Part shown: positions 40,244-46,852 of the stretch, one piece after another
How positions within the stretch are numbered: the stretch's first letter is position 1
Layout: every line of letters starts with the position of its first letter
Assembly: GCA_937935075.1 (NCBI GenBank)
Contig: CALGYB010000048.1
Coordinates: 1 to 50,284, forward strand
Direction of reading: 5' to 3'
DNA: 50,284 nucleotides
DNA from: an uncultured Roseiflexus sp.
GTDB lineage: Bacteria > Chloroflexota > Chloroflexia > Chloroflexales > Roseiflexaceae
The notes under the pieces: generated by a model
Database searches by the model: none
The model's input: only the letters and a program-made list of their open reading frames with translations
Told to the model about the DNA's origin: nothing
Program-made: the position numbers and the translations under genes

Positions 40244-40335
40244 AGGCTTAACCACAAAGGAACAAAGCGCACGAAGGTGAATATAAACACGAAGCGCATT
40301 TCCTTTGCGTCCCTTTGTGACCTTCGTGGTTACTT
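40244..40335. repeat. Imperfect inverted repeat with ACCACAAAGG / CCTTCGTGGT ends
   Basis: AACCACAAAGG near 40250 and CTTTGTGACCTTCGTGGTT near 40313-40331 are imperfect inverted copies around an A/T-richer centre. The right arm resembles CTCTGCGCCTCTGTGGT (about 19229) and CCTTGGCGTCTTTGCGGT (10414-10431). Non-coding, directly upstream of the small lipoprotein gene. Confidence 0.6.
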
Positions 40336-40374
40336 TTTGCAGTGAAGTCGCACATCAGAAGGGAGAGGAGTCAC

Positions 40375-40722
40375 ATGCTGCGACACGTCAAGCGCCGCGG
40401 AGTGGCGCTCATTGCCGGCATCGGTCTGGCGCTGAGCATTGCCGCGTGCGCGAGCCAGGCGAAGGTGCAGGAACAGCCGTTGTTGAACCAGTTGATGGCC
40501 CCCAATGGTTTCGTTATCCAGCAACCGGCGACGAACCAGACTGACATGAACACGACCCTTCCGTTCGACCGCGTCGAGCAGGCGCCCGCCATACTGGCCG
40601 GTGAGGGACAGGTGACGTTCGACCGCGTCGAGCAGGCGCCTGCCGCCGCTCCGGCTGGCGAGTCGCAGCGTGCGATGGATGCAAAGCAGAACACCGCCGT
40701 CCACATGGGGTGTGGGAAGTGA
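40375..40722 (+). CDS. Small lipoprotein with an internal repeat
   Basis: A 115-residue putative lipoprotein. The signal is GVALIAGIGLALSIAAC with the lipobox Cys at about residue 25. The rest is hydrophilic and probably disordered, with an 18-residue duplication starting FDRVEQAPA; the DNA TTCGACCGCGTCGAGCAGG occurs at 40564 and 40618. A single Cys lies near the C-terminus. GAGGAG with six bases' spacing supports ATG 40375. No family recognised. Confidence 0.65.
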   Translation: MLRHVKRRGVALIAGIGLALSIAACASQAKVQEQPLLNQLMAPNGFVIQQPATNQTDMNTTLPFDRVEQAPAILAGEGQVTFDRVEQAPAAAPAGESQRAMDAKQNTAVHMGCGK

Positions 40723-40978
40723 GTGAGGAGTGAAGCGCGAGGGCGGCAACCGTTAGATGAGGTTGTCGCTCTTGTTTTCAAGGATATCTTGGATTCGAGA
40801 ACCAAGAACTGATACTCATGTGCGGTCATTCGTGCAATACCACCGGTGCGCGCGGCGAGACGCCAGGGCGCTGCGGGCGAAAGCCCTCGCTGAGGACGCA
40901 GTTTGACCATACTCACTGCAGGCGGTTCGACAGTGCTCCCGCACGTGCAAGCCACGCTGGGGCTGCTGATGCCGAGGC

Positions 40979-41231
40979 GTCGTGGATTGTTACGCCTTAC
41001 GAACCGGGCGCTCGAACGTCTTGTCTGACTGGCCGCACGTTCGTATGAGAATATCATCCGATATCGCCCGGTAAAGCCCGCGCAGGCGGGCTTGTCAGGC
41101 GTAGCCCGAGGCTTCAGCCGCCGGGCAAATTGAGGTTGCTCAGGCCAACTGCAGTCCACGACACGCCTGCTAGTGTGCATTGACCATTCTGCCTTGCGCA
41201 ACAAACATGCGAACATCTTGTCTGACTGACT
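40979..41231 (-). repeat. Dispersed repeat, modules A and B in swapped order
   Basis: Module A, as its reverse complement, is at 40979-41031 (GAACCGGGCGCTCGAACGTC, TTGTCTGACTG). Module B, also inverted, is at 41047-41126 and contains the 8-base-pair hairpin AAGCCCGC-GCAG-GCGGGCTT (41074-41093). A second partial A is at 41209-41230. Compared with 2050-2198 the module order is reversed. The rest of 40723-41477 shows no convincing gene. Confidence 0.75.
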
Positions 41232-41477
41232 GCAAGCTGGTATAGGATGCCTGCTAAACACTCTACATCCGTGAGGAAGGAAGTGTAAAGTCACTTACTC
41301 GTAGCCGGGATGCCGGTGCTCGCAATTGGGTGATAAAGCGCTTGATCGCGCCAGAAACCGACCTTTGTAGAAAAGGGAGAGCAGCAATCGTCTGTGGAAC
41401 ACTGAGGATGATTTGTTCAGCAGGCTCGCAGATATTGTCTGGATCTGTAGTTTGGGGATAACCTGGAGACCGAGCGC

Positions 41478-42698
41478 ATGGACGATAACCCGCTCATCAG
41501 AATCTGTGCTGATATACAGAAGGAAATAGACCGGCTTTGGCAACGCGAAAAGCAACTGACTGATGAATTGCAATGGTATCGCAGTACTAAACCCGCTGCG
41601 CTGGTCGATGATCAACAGAAAAGCGAGGCGGCAGCAGAGCAATTGCAACTAGAAATTCAGGCTCTGGATCACGAAATTCAGGAAAACAACGCCCGACTCG
41701 ACGAACTTGCGCCTGCAATCGGAACACTTTTCAACCCTTTCAACTGGTTTGCGAAGGAACAGGTCGCTCTTCGCCGCGAGCGTCGCCAACTGCGTGAGAT
41801 TGGTCATCAGAAGGATACACAAAGGCAGTTGAAGACAAGAGAACTGGAAACGACTCGCGCTCGAATCGTGCAAATTACCACCGATCTTCAACGGTATCAC
41901 ACATTCGACTTTGCTGAACGACAACGCGAACTCCTTCAGGTCAAAGATAAACTGCACCATGCTATCGACCGTAAGCGTCGAGTAGAGGAAGTGCTCACGC
42001 CGCTCGTTAGCGAGATGCAAACGCTCGAAGAAAGAAAGCGCCGGGTGGAAGCGGATCTCAAAGCCGCTCAGGATTTTGAACAGCGACTTTCGCACGCTAG
42101 AAGCTCCTCCGAACGCGCAAGAATTCATGAGCAGTGCGGCAATAGGTTTGGCGAAAGTAGTCCACGGACGGTTATCTTCGAACGCCAGAAGGAACTCCGG
42201 CAACTGGAGCGTGACTACGAAAAGGCAAAGCGGCGAGTTGAGGACGTTGCTGCAAAGGCTGCCCGCAGAATCGACACGATTGTCATTGATGGCAACAATC
42301 TTTGCTACGAGAGAGGCGCTTTTATCGGATTAAACGCGCTCGAAGCACTATTGCCCTTGCTCTCGCAAACCTACTCGGTTGTTGTTGTGTTCGACTCTGC
42401 CATCCGCAGACTTCTAAGCACCGATAATGCCGGACTTCAGAAACGGCTGGGCGCTCATGCAAAGGTGCATATCGTTGCCTCCAAACGCCAAGCTGATGAG
42501 ACGATCCTCTCGTTGGCGGACGCAAATGAGTTTGCCTATGTGCTTAGTAATGATCGCTTTGGGGACTTCAACGAAAAGTCAGCCGTGAAAGGCGGACGGA
42601 TCATTCGGCACGAAATTGTCGAAGGGAATATCTTCGTACACGATCTGCAACTGAAGGCGACGTACAGGCACGCAGCAGGTCAAGAAGCGCGCCGCTGA
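41478..42698 (+). CDS. Coiled-coil protein with C-terminal NYN/PIN-like nuclease domain
   Basis: A 406-residue protein. Residues 1-265 are heptad-rich, highly charged helices (for example LQLEIQALDHEIQENNARLDEL), broken by a short hydrophobic patch IGTLFNPFNWFAKEQ near residue 82. The C-terminal 135 residues fit a NYN (PIN-fold RNase) domain: IDTIVIDGNNLCYERG with the first acidic residue, VVVVFDSAIRR, KRQADETILSLADA and YVLSNDRFGDF with further Asp residues. An RNase is therefore likely but untested. Two 60-base samples are 45 and 50 percent G+C, against 70 percent in a lysine-operon sample, suggesting acquisition. GGAG precedes the ATG. It is isolated, with repeats on its left. Confidence 0.8.
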   Translation: MDDNPLIRICADIQKEIDRLWQREKQLTDELQWYRSTKPAALVDDQQKSEAAAEQLQLEIQALDHEIQENNARLDELAPAIGTLFNPFNWFAKEQVALRRERRQLREIGHQKDTQRQLKTRELETTRARIVQITTDLQRYHTFDFAERQRELLQVKDKLHHAIDRKRRVEEVLTPLVSEMQTLEERKRRVEADLKAAQDFEQRLSHARSSSERARIHEQCGNRFGESSPRTVIFERQKELRQLERDYEKAKRRVEDVAAKAARRIDTIVIDGNNLCYERGAFIGLNALEALLPLLSQTYSVVVVFDSAIRRLLSTDNAGLQKRLGAHAKVHIVASKRQADETILSLADANEFAYVLSNDRFGDFNEKSAVKGGRIIRHEIVEGNIFVHDLQLKATYRHAAGQEARR

Positions 42699-42752
42699 AC
42701 CGGCTGCCTGACGGGGTTGACGTATTGGTTTAGAGGAGTTTGTCGCTTACTC

Positions 42753-42774
42753 ACGCAACCCCGACAGGTTGCGT
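42753..42774. other. Stem-loop after the NYN gene
   Basis: ACGCAACC (42753-42760) and GGTTGCGT (42767-42774), perfect 8-base-pair stem, 6-base loop. No T-run follows, so termination is only possible, not supported. Confidence 0.5.
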
Positions 42775-42862
42775 TATCGGATGGATACGTAGCAGAGACG
42801 ATATAAGCGTCGCGCACCGGGGAGTTTACCAACGGATTAGTGTCAGAGTGAGTCTGAGCCGA

Positions 42863-42883
42863 GGGCAGGTCTCTGACCTGCCC
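42863..42883. terminator. Hairpin between convergent NYN and def genes
   Basis: GGGCAGGT (42863-42870) and ACCTGCCC (42876-42883), perfect 8-base-pair stem with loop CTCTG, ending just before the def stop. Its place between converging genes suggests a bidirectional terminator, but neither side has a real T-tract. Confidence 0.4.
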
Positions 42884-42886
42884 TTG

Positions 42887-43444
42887 TCACTCCGCCGTCG
42901 CCGATTCCATTTCTTCACTGTAATTCTTGAGGGTCGAAAGATCGCGGATGCGCTCAGTGAAGAGGATGCCGTCCAGGTGGTCGATCTCGTGCTGCAAAGC
43001 GCGCGCCAGCAATCCCGTCGCCCGCCGGATGCGTTGCCGCCGCCCGTTCAAATCGGTGTACTCGACGGTCACCCACGTTGCGCGCGGCACCTCGCCATAC
43101 CACCCCGGCAGGCTCAGGCACCCCTCCAGCATCACTTCCTCCTGATTGCCGGACTTGACGATCTCCGGGTTGATCAGGACAAAGTTCTGTTCCGGCGCAA
43201 CCTCGACCTTTGTGCCATCCGGTCGCTCTTCCGTTGTCGGAGGGATTGAGATGACCGCCAGGCGCTGTGTGATGCCGATCTGCGGCGCTGCCAGCCCAAC
43301 GCCATTGGCAGCGTGCATGGTTTCAAACATATCGGCGACCAGTTGCTTCAGTGTCGGATTGGGCATCCGCACCGGGTAGCAGCGGGTCGTCAGGATTTTC
43401 TTGTCGTCCGGGTTATCGATGCGCAAAATGCGGCGCAGCGCCAT
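42887..43444 (-). CDS. def: Peptide deformylase
   Basis: A 185-residue metal enzyme that removes the N-formyl group from new proteins. All three motifs are present: GVGLAAPQIG (residues 48-57), EGCLSLPG with metal ligand Cys109, and QHEIDHLDG with His152, Glu153 and His156. TGGAGGA lies upstream of the ATG. It stands alone, divergent from the lysine operon leader; the spacer between them holds the lysine promoter. Confidence 0.97.
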   Translation of the reverse strand: MALRRILRIDNPDDKKILTTRCYPVRMPNPTLKQLVADMFETMHAANGVGLAAPQIGITQRLAVISIPPTTEERPDGTKVEVAPEQNFVLINPEIVKSGNQEEVMLEGCLSLPGWYGEVPRATWVTVEYTDLNGRRQRIRRATGLLARALQHEIDHLDGILFTERIRDLSTLKNYSEEMESATAE

Positions 43445-43524
43445 GGCGTTCTATCCTCCAGCGATCTACGTGCTCTTGTGGTGCATTATAGCACAGGGGC
43501 GACTCGTAGCGACGGTCTCCTTGC

Positions 43525-43553
43525 TTGACAGCCAGCTGCATCGATGGTACACT
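43525..43553 (+). promoter_or_regulatory. Promoter of the lysine operon
   Basis: TTGACA (43525-43530), 17-base spacer, TACACT (43548-43553), with TGG just before the -10 (extended form). The expected start is near 43560, leaving a leader of about 180 bases before the first structural gene. Confidence 0.85.
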
Positions 43554-43587
43554 GCGCAACGCGGTAAAGAACGCAATCATACGCGGT

Positions 43588-43650
43588 ATGCAATCTCTGA
43601 TCACCAAGCAGGTCAAGCGCAGCAAAAAGCCGGACGTCTGGTCTGGTTAG
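43588..43650 (+). CDS. Lysine-rich leader peptide of the lysine operon
   Basis: A 20-codon frame begins about 28 bases into the predicted transcript: ATG at 43588, TAG at 43648-43650. It reads MQSLITKQVKRSKKPDVWSG, with lysine at codons 7, 10, 13 and 14 (AAG, AAG, AAA, AAG). Four lysines in 20, including an adjacent pair, placed before a lysine-biosynthesis operon, is what a ribosome-sensing attenuator would have. No strong ribosome binding site is seen before the ATG, which is the main weakness. The stop codon lies just past the antiterminator strand (43638-43646). Confidence 0.7.
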   Translation: MQSLITKQVKRSKKPDVWSG

Positions 43651-43710
43651 GCTCGCTTGTCGCGCAATGGTTGGTTGACAGGCCCGCTTTGCCAGACCAG
43701 GCAAGCGGGC
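43638..43710 (+). promoter_or_regulatory. Antiterminator of the lysine attenuator
   Basis: CTGGTCTGG (43638-43646, inside the last codons of the leader peptide) is exactly complementary to CCAGACCAG (43692-43700), which forms the loop and part of the stem of the terminator. A second segment, GCTCGCTTG (43651-43659), can pair with the terminator's right arm CAAGCGGGC (43702-43710) with one G-U pair. Either pairing would stop terminator formation. A ribosome paused at the Lys-Lys codons (43624-43629) would leave these strands largely free; one reaching the stop codon would cover them. Confidence 0.68.
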
Positions 43711-43721
43711 TTTCTGTTTAT
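43682..43721 (+). terminator. Intrinsic terminator in the lysine operon leader
   Basis: GCCCGCTTTGCC (43682-43693) and GGCAAGCGGGC (43700-43710) form an 11-base-pair GC-rich stem with one bulged T and loop AGACCA, followed by TTTCTGTTTAT. It ends about six bases before the AGGAGGG of the first structural gene, the expected place for an attenuator. Confidence 0.85.
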
Positions 43722-43737
43722 GCTTCAGGAGGGAGTC

Positions 43738-44997
43738 GTGGGGCAGACGCTTGCAGAACAGATCCTTTCGCATGCTGCCGGAAGGCCGGTCTTCGCGGGT
43801 GAGAATATCGTCGCCAGCGTTGATCTGGCGATGATGCACGACAGTATTTCGCCCAGCATCATCAAAATCCTGCACCAGGAACTGAACGCCGATCAGGTGT
43901 GGGACCGCGACCGGGTGGCGGTTGTGGTGGACCATGTGGCGCCAGCGGCGACGATCCAGAATGCCGAGCATCAACTGGCATTGCGGCGCTGGGTGCGGCA
44001 GCAGCAGATCACGCACTTCTTCGATGTCGGGCGCGGCGTTTCACACCCGGTGCTGGTCGAAGAAGGGCTGGCGCGCCCCGGCATGCTGATCCTCGGCAGC
44101 GACTCGCATTCGACGGCGTATGGCGCCGTCGGCGCGTTTGGCGCCGGTATGGGTTCGACCGACATGGCGCTGACGCTGGCGACCGGGCAGACGTGGCTGC
44201 GCGTGCCGGAAACGGTGCGCATCCTGGCGCGCGGACGCTTCCGCCCTGGCGTCGGCGCGAAGGACCTGGGACTGCGCGTGGCGCGGTTGATCGGCGCTGA
44301 TGGTGCAACCTATCAGTCGGTCGAGTGGCACGGTGTTGAGGATCTGAGCGTCAGCGAACGGATGACGCTTGCCACGCTGTCGATCGAGATCGGCGGCAAG
44401 GCGGGCATTATTCCGCCGACCGGTCGCGGCTGGGAGGAACACGCGATGCGGCGCGGCATTACCGTGCCGTCGTGGTTGCGCGTCGAGGAAGGGGCGCGCT
44501 ACAGTCGGACGGTCGAGGTCGATCTCGATACGCTCGAACCGCAGATCAGCATGCCGCACTTCGTTGACAACGTGCGCGATCTGAGCGAACTGGGGCGCGT
44601 CGAGGTCGATGTGGTCTACATTGGCACCTGCACAAACGGGCACGCCAACGATATGGCTGCCGCCGCGCGTATTTTGCAGGGGCGCAAAGTGGCGCGCGGG
44701 GTGCGGCTGCTGGTCGTTCCGGCTTCGAGCGAGGCATTACAACAGGCAACCGCCGACGGGACGCTGGCGACCCTGCTCGCAGCCGGCGCCGCCATTGGCA
44801 CCCCCGGTTGCGGCGCGTGCATCGGGCGGCACATGGGGGTGCTGGCGCCCGGCGAGGTCTGTCTGTTCACCGGTAACCGCAACTTCCGCGGGCGCATGGG
44901 ATCGCCGGAGGCGCAGATCTACCTGGCATCGCCCGAAGTCGCTGCGGCGACGGCGGTTCTGGGATACATCGCCCATCCGGCGGAGGTGGTGGGATAG
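43738..44997 (+). CDS. lysT: Homoaconitase large subunit (LysT/HacA type)
   Basis: A 419-residue aconitase-family large subunit of the LeuC/HacA type. With the small subunit it interconverts homocitrate and homoisocitrate in alpha-aminoadipate lysine synthesis. The 4Fe-4S ligands are Cys298 (IGTCTNGH), Cys358 and Cys361 (GCGACIGRHMG). LILGSDSHSTAYGAVGAFGAGMGSTD is the usual substrate-region segment. Isopropylmalate isomerase is so similar that the homoaconitase assignment rests on the operon (homoisocitrate dehydrogenase, lysW, lysX). AGGAGGG (43727-43733) four bases before GTG 43738 favours that start; ATG 43720 overlaps the terminator tail. Confidence 0.88.
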   Translation: MGQTLAEQILSHAAGRPVFAGENIVASVDLAMMHDSISPSIIKILHQELNADQVWDRDRVAVVVDHVAPAATIQNAEHQLALRRWVRQQQITHFFDVGRGVSHPVLVEEGLARPGMLILGSDSHSTAYGAVGAFGAGMGSTDMALTLATGQTWLRVPETVRILARGRFRPGVGAKDLGLRVARLIGADGATYQSVEWHGVEDLSVSERMTLATLSIEIGGKAGIIPPTGRGWEEHAMRRGITVPSWLRVEEGARYSRTVEVDLDTLEPQISMPHFVDNVRDLSELGRVEVDVVYIGTCTNGHANDMAAAARILQGRKVARGVRLLVVPASSEALQQATADGTLATLLAAGAAIGTPGCGACIGRHMGVLAPGEVCLFTGNRNFRGRMGSPEAQIYLASPEVAAATAVLGYIAHPAEVVG

Positions 44998-45005
44998 AGA
45001 ATGCC

Positions 45006-46124
45006 ATGCATCCCGAAACGACATCCATTCACGCCGGTCAGGAGATCGATCCGACGACGGGGGCGGTCATTCCGCCGATCTATCTGACGACGACCTTCGA
45101 GCGCGCGTCAGACGGGAGTTTCCCACATGGGTACATTTATACCCGCAACGGCAACCCCAACCGCGCGATGCTCGAAACATGCCTGGCGGCGCTCGAAGGC
45201 GGCGTGACATGCGCGGCGTTCAGTTCCGGTCTCGCTGCGGCTATGAGCATCTTCCAGGCGTTGCGCCCCGGCGACCACGTGATTGCGCCCGATGACGCCT
45301 ATCACGGGATTACGCGGCTGCTGCGCGAGATTATGGCGCCGTGGGGACTCGCGTATACCCGCGTTGATATGCGCGACCCGCAGAACGTCACGGCGGCGTT
45401 GCGCCCCAACACGCGCCTGGTGTGGGTCGAGACGCCCTCCAACCCGCTGCTCAAAATCGCCGATATTGCCGCAATTGCGGAAATCGCCCGTCGGGCTGGC
45501 GCGTTGTGCGCGGTGGACAACACATGGGCCACGCCGATACAGCAGCGCCCGCTGGAATTGGGGGCGGACATGGTGATGCACGCAACAACGAAGTACATTG
45601 GCGGGCACAGTGATGTGCTCGGCGGGGCTGTGGTGTTCGGCGCAAACGATACGTTCGCCGAACGGGTGCGTTTTCTTCAGATCAATGGCGGCGCTGTTCC
45701 GTCGCCGTTTGACTGCTGGCTGGCGCTGCGCGGCATTCAGACGCTCCCGTATCGCGTGCGCGCGCACGCCGCGAATGCCATGCAGGTCGCTCGTTTTCTG
45801 GCGGAGCATCCGCGCATCGAGCGCGTTCACTATCCTGGGCTGGAAACTCACCCTGACCACGTGGTCGCTGCGCGGCAGATGCGCGGTTTCGGCGGCATGC
45901 TTTCGATTGAAGTCAAAGGCGGCGAAGCGGAGGCGATGGCAGTTGCAGCCAGAGTGAAGATCATCACCCGCGCCACCAGCCTTGGTGGTGTCGAAAGCCT
46001 GATCGAACATCGCGCGTCGGTTGAGGGACCGGAGAGCACGACGCCGCTAAACCTGCTGCGCATTTCGGTCGGGCTTGAACATCCCGACGACCTGATCGCC
46101 GATCTGGCGCAGGCGCTGGCGTAG
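45006..46124 (+). CDS. Cys/Met-metabolism PLP enzyme (cystathionine gamma-synthase/lyase family)
   Basis: A 372-residue fold-type I PLP enzyme. Family features are TTSIHAGQEIDPTTGAVIPPIYLTTTF, YIYTRNGNPNR, VETPSNPLLKIADI, AVDNTWATP, and the PLP lysine Lys196 in HATTKYIGGHSD. The C-terminal part has SLGGVESLIEHRAS and ISVGLEHPDDLIADL. Members make or cleave cystathionine or use O-acyl homoserine; sequence alone does not say which. Unexpectedly it lies between the two homoaconitase subunit genes, eight bases after the large one. It may serve methionine/cysteine supply under lysine control or do an unrecognised step. Confidence 0.9.
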   Translation: MHPETTSIHAGQEIDPTTGAVIPPIYLTTTFERASDGSFPHGYIYTRNGNPNRAMLETCLAALEGGVTCAAFSSGLAAAMSIFQALRPGDHVIAPDDAYHGITRLLREIMAPWGLAYTRVDMRDPQNVTAALRPNTRLVWVETPSNPLLKIADIAAIAEIARRAGALCAVDNTWATPIQQRPLELGADMVMHATTKYIGGHSDVLGGAVVFGANDTFAERVRFLQINGGAVPSPFDCWLALRGIQTLPYRVRAHAANAMQVARFLAEHPRIERVHYPGLETHPDHVVAARQMRGFGGMLSIEVKGGEAEAMAVAARVKIITRATSLGGVESLIEHRASVEGPESTTPLNLLRISVGLEHPDDLIADLAQALA

Positions 46125-46204
46125 AACATTTCATTCGCAGGAGTGACGCGGCGGCGCGTTCTTTGCTCCACAAAGACTGCGGCAGTGTGGCGCTCTTGAT
46201 CAGG

Positions 46205-46241
46205 TGGTGCGGTTCGGCGGCTTTGCCGCCGAACCGCACCA
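46205..46241. repeat. Long perfect hairpin within the lysine operon
   Basis: Arms 46205-46221 and 46225-46241 (TGGTGCGGTTCGGCGGC and its complement) form 17 base pairs with loop TTT. AAAAA follows on the plus strand instead of T, so it is not an intrinsic terminator for this operon. Its outer arm GGTGCGGT/ACCGCACC is the same as in the hairpin at 10631-10650. The rest of the 227-base gap between the PLP gene and lysU shows no gene; AAGAAAGGA precedes lysU. Confidence 0.85.
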
Positions 46242-46351
46242 AAAAAGATCGGTACCGCTCTGCCGAAGGCAAAAAAAGCCGTCACACGGTTCGGTTCGTC
46301 TGTGAGGCGACTGCGTAACTCCTGTCATTCACGCAAGAAAGGACTGCTCGT

Positions 46352-46852
46352 ATGGCTCGTATCTGGCGCTTTGACGCAAATGTCAATACCGATCAGATCG
46401 TCCCCGGACGGTATGCGCCGTATATGCTCAAAAACGAGGACGATCTGCGCAAATACCCGTTCGTTGAGGCGCGCCCCGAATTTGCCTCAACCGTGCGCCC
46501 TGGCGACTTGATTATCGCCGGCCCGAACTTCGGCTGCGGTTCGTCACGCGAATATGCGCCACTGGCGCTCAAGATGGTCGGCGTAGGGGCGATCATTGCG
46601 CCGCTCTTTGCGCGCATTTTCTACCGCAATGCGCTCAACCTGGGCATTCCGCTGTTCGAGGCGGACCTGACCGACCAACTGGAAGACGGACAGGAGGTGG
46701 AGTTCAACGCCGAAACCGGCGTCATCATCGCCGATGGGCGCACGATTCAACTGCCGCCGCCGCCTGAGTGGATGCACGAGGTCTGGCGCGAAGGCGGGAT
46801 TGTGCCATTCTACCGCAAGTATCGTCGCTTTCCCGGAGCAGTGGCGGTATGA
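46352..46852 (+). CDS. lysU: Homoaconitase small subunit (LysU/HacB type)
   Basis: A 166-residue aconitase swivel-domain subunit, partner of the gene at 43738. It starts RIWRFDANVNTDQIVPGRYAPYMLKN, where the loop after NTDQI helps set the substrate (homocitrate versus isopropylmalate). GPNFGCGSSREYAPLALKMVGVGAIIA is the family active-site segment, followed by ARIFYRNALNLGIPLF. AAGAAAGGA lies about seven bases upstream. The stop overlaps the next ATG (ATGA), implying coupled translation. Separation from the large-subunit gene by the PLP gene is unusual for this enzyme. Confidence 0.9.
   Translation: MARIWRFDANVNTDQIVPGRYAPYMLKNEDDLRKYPFVEARPEFASTVRPGDLIIAGPNFGCGSSREYAPLALKMVGVGAIIAPLFARIFYRNALNLGIPLFEADLTDQLEDGQEVEFNAETGVIIADGRTIQLPPPPEWMHEVWREGGIVPFYRKYRRFPGAVAV

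Noticed and set aside
43555-43735. Lysine riboswitch (L-box) or T-box leader
   Set aside because: The leader length would allow one, but I see no T-box sequence (AGGGTGGNACCGCG-like) and no recognisable L-box core. The lysine-rich coding leader explains the structure better.
46205-46250. Intrinsic terminator inside the lysine operon
   Set aside because: The stem is strong, but an A-run, not a T-run, follows on the operon strand, and the genes continue downstream.
43738-46852. Isopropylmalate isomerase (leuCD) of leucine synthesis
   Set aside because: Sequence alone permits it, but lysW, lysX, lysY and a homoisocitrate-type dehydrogenase follow in the same operon, favouring homoaconitase.
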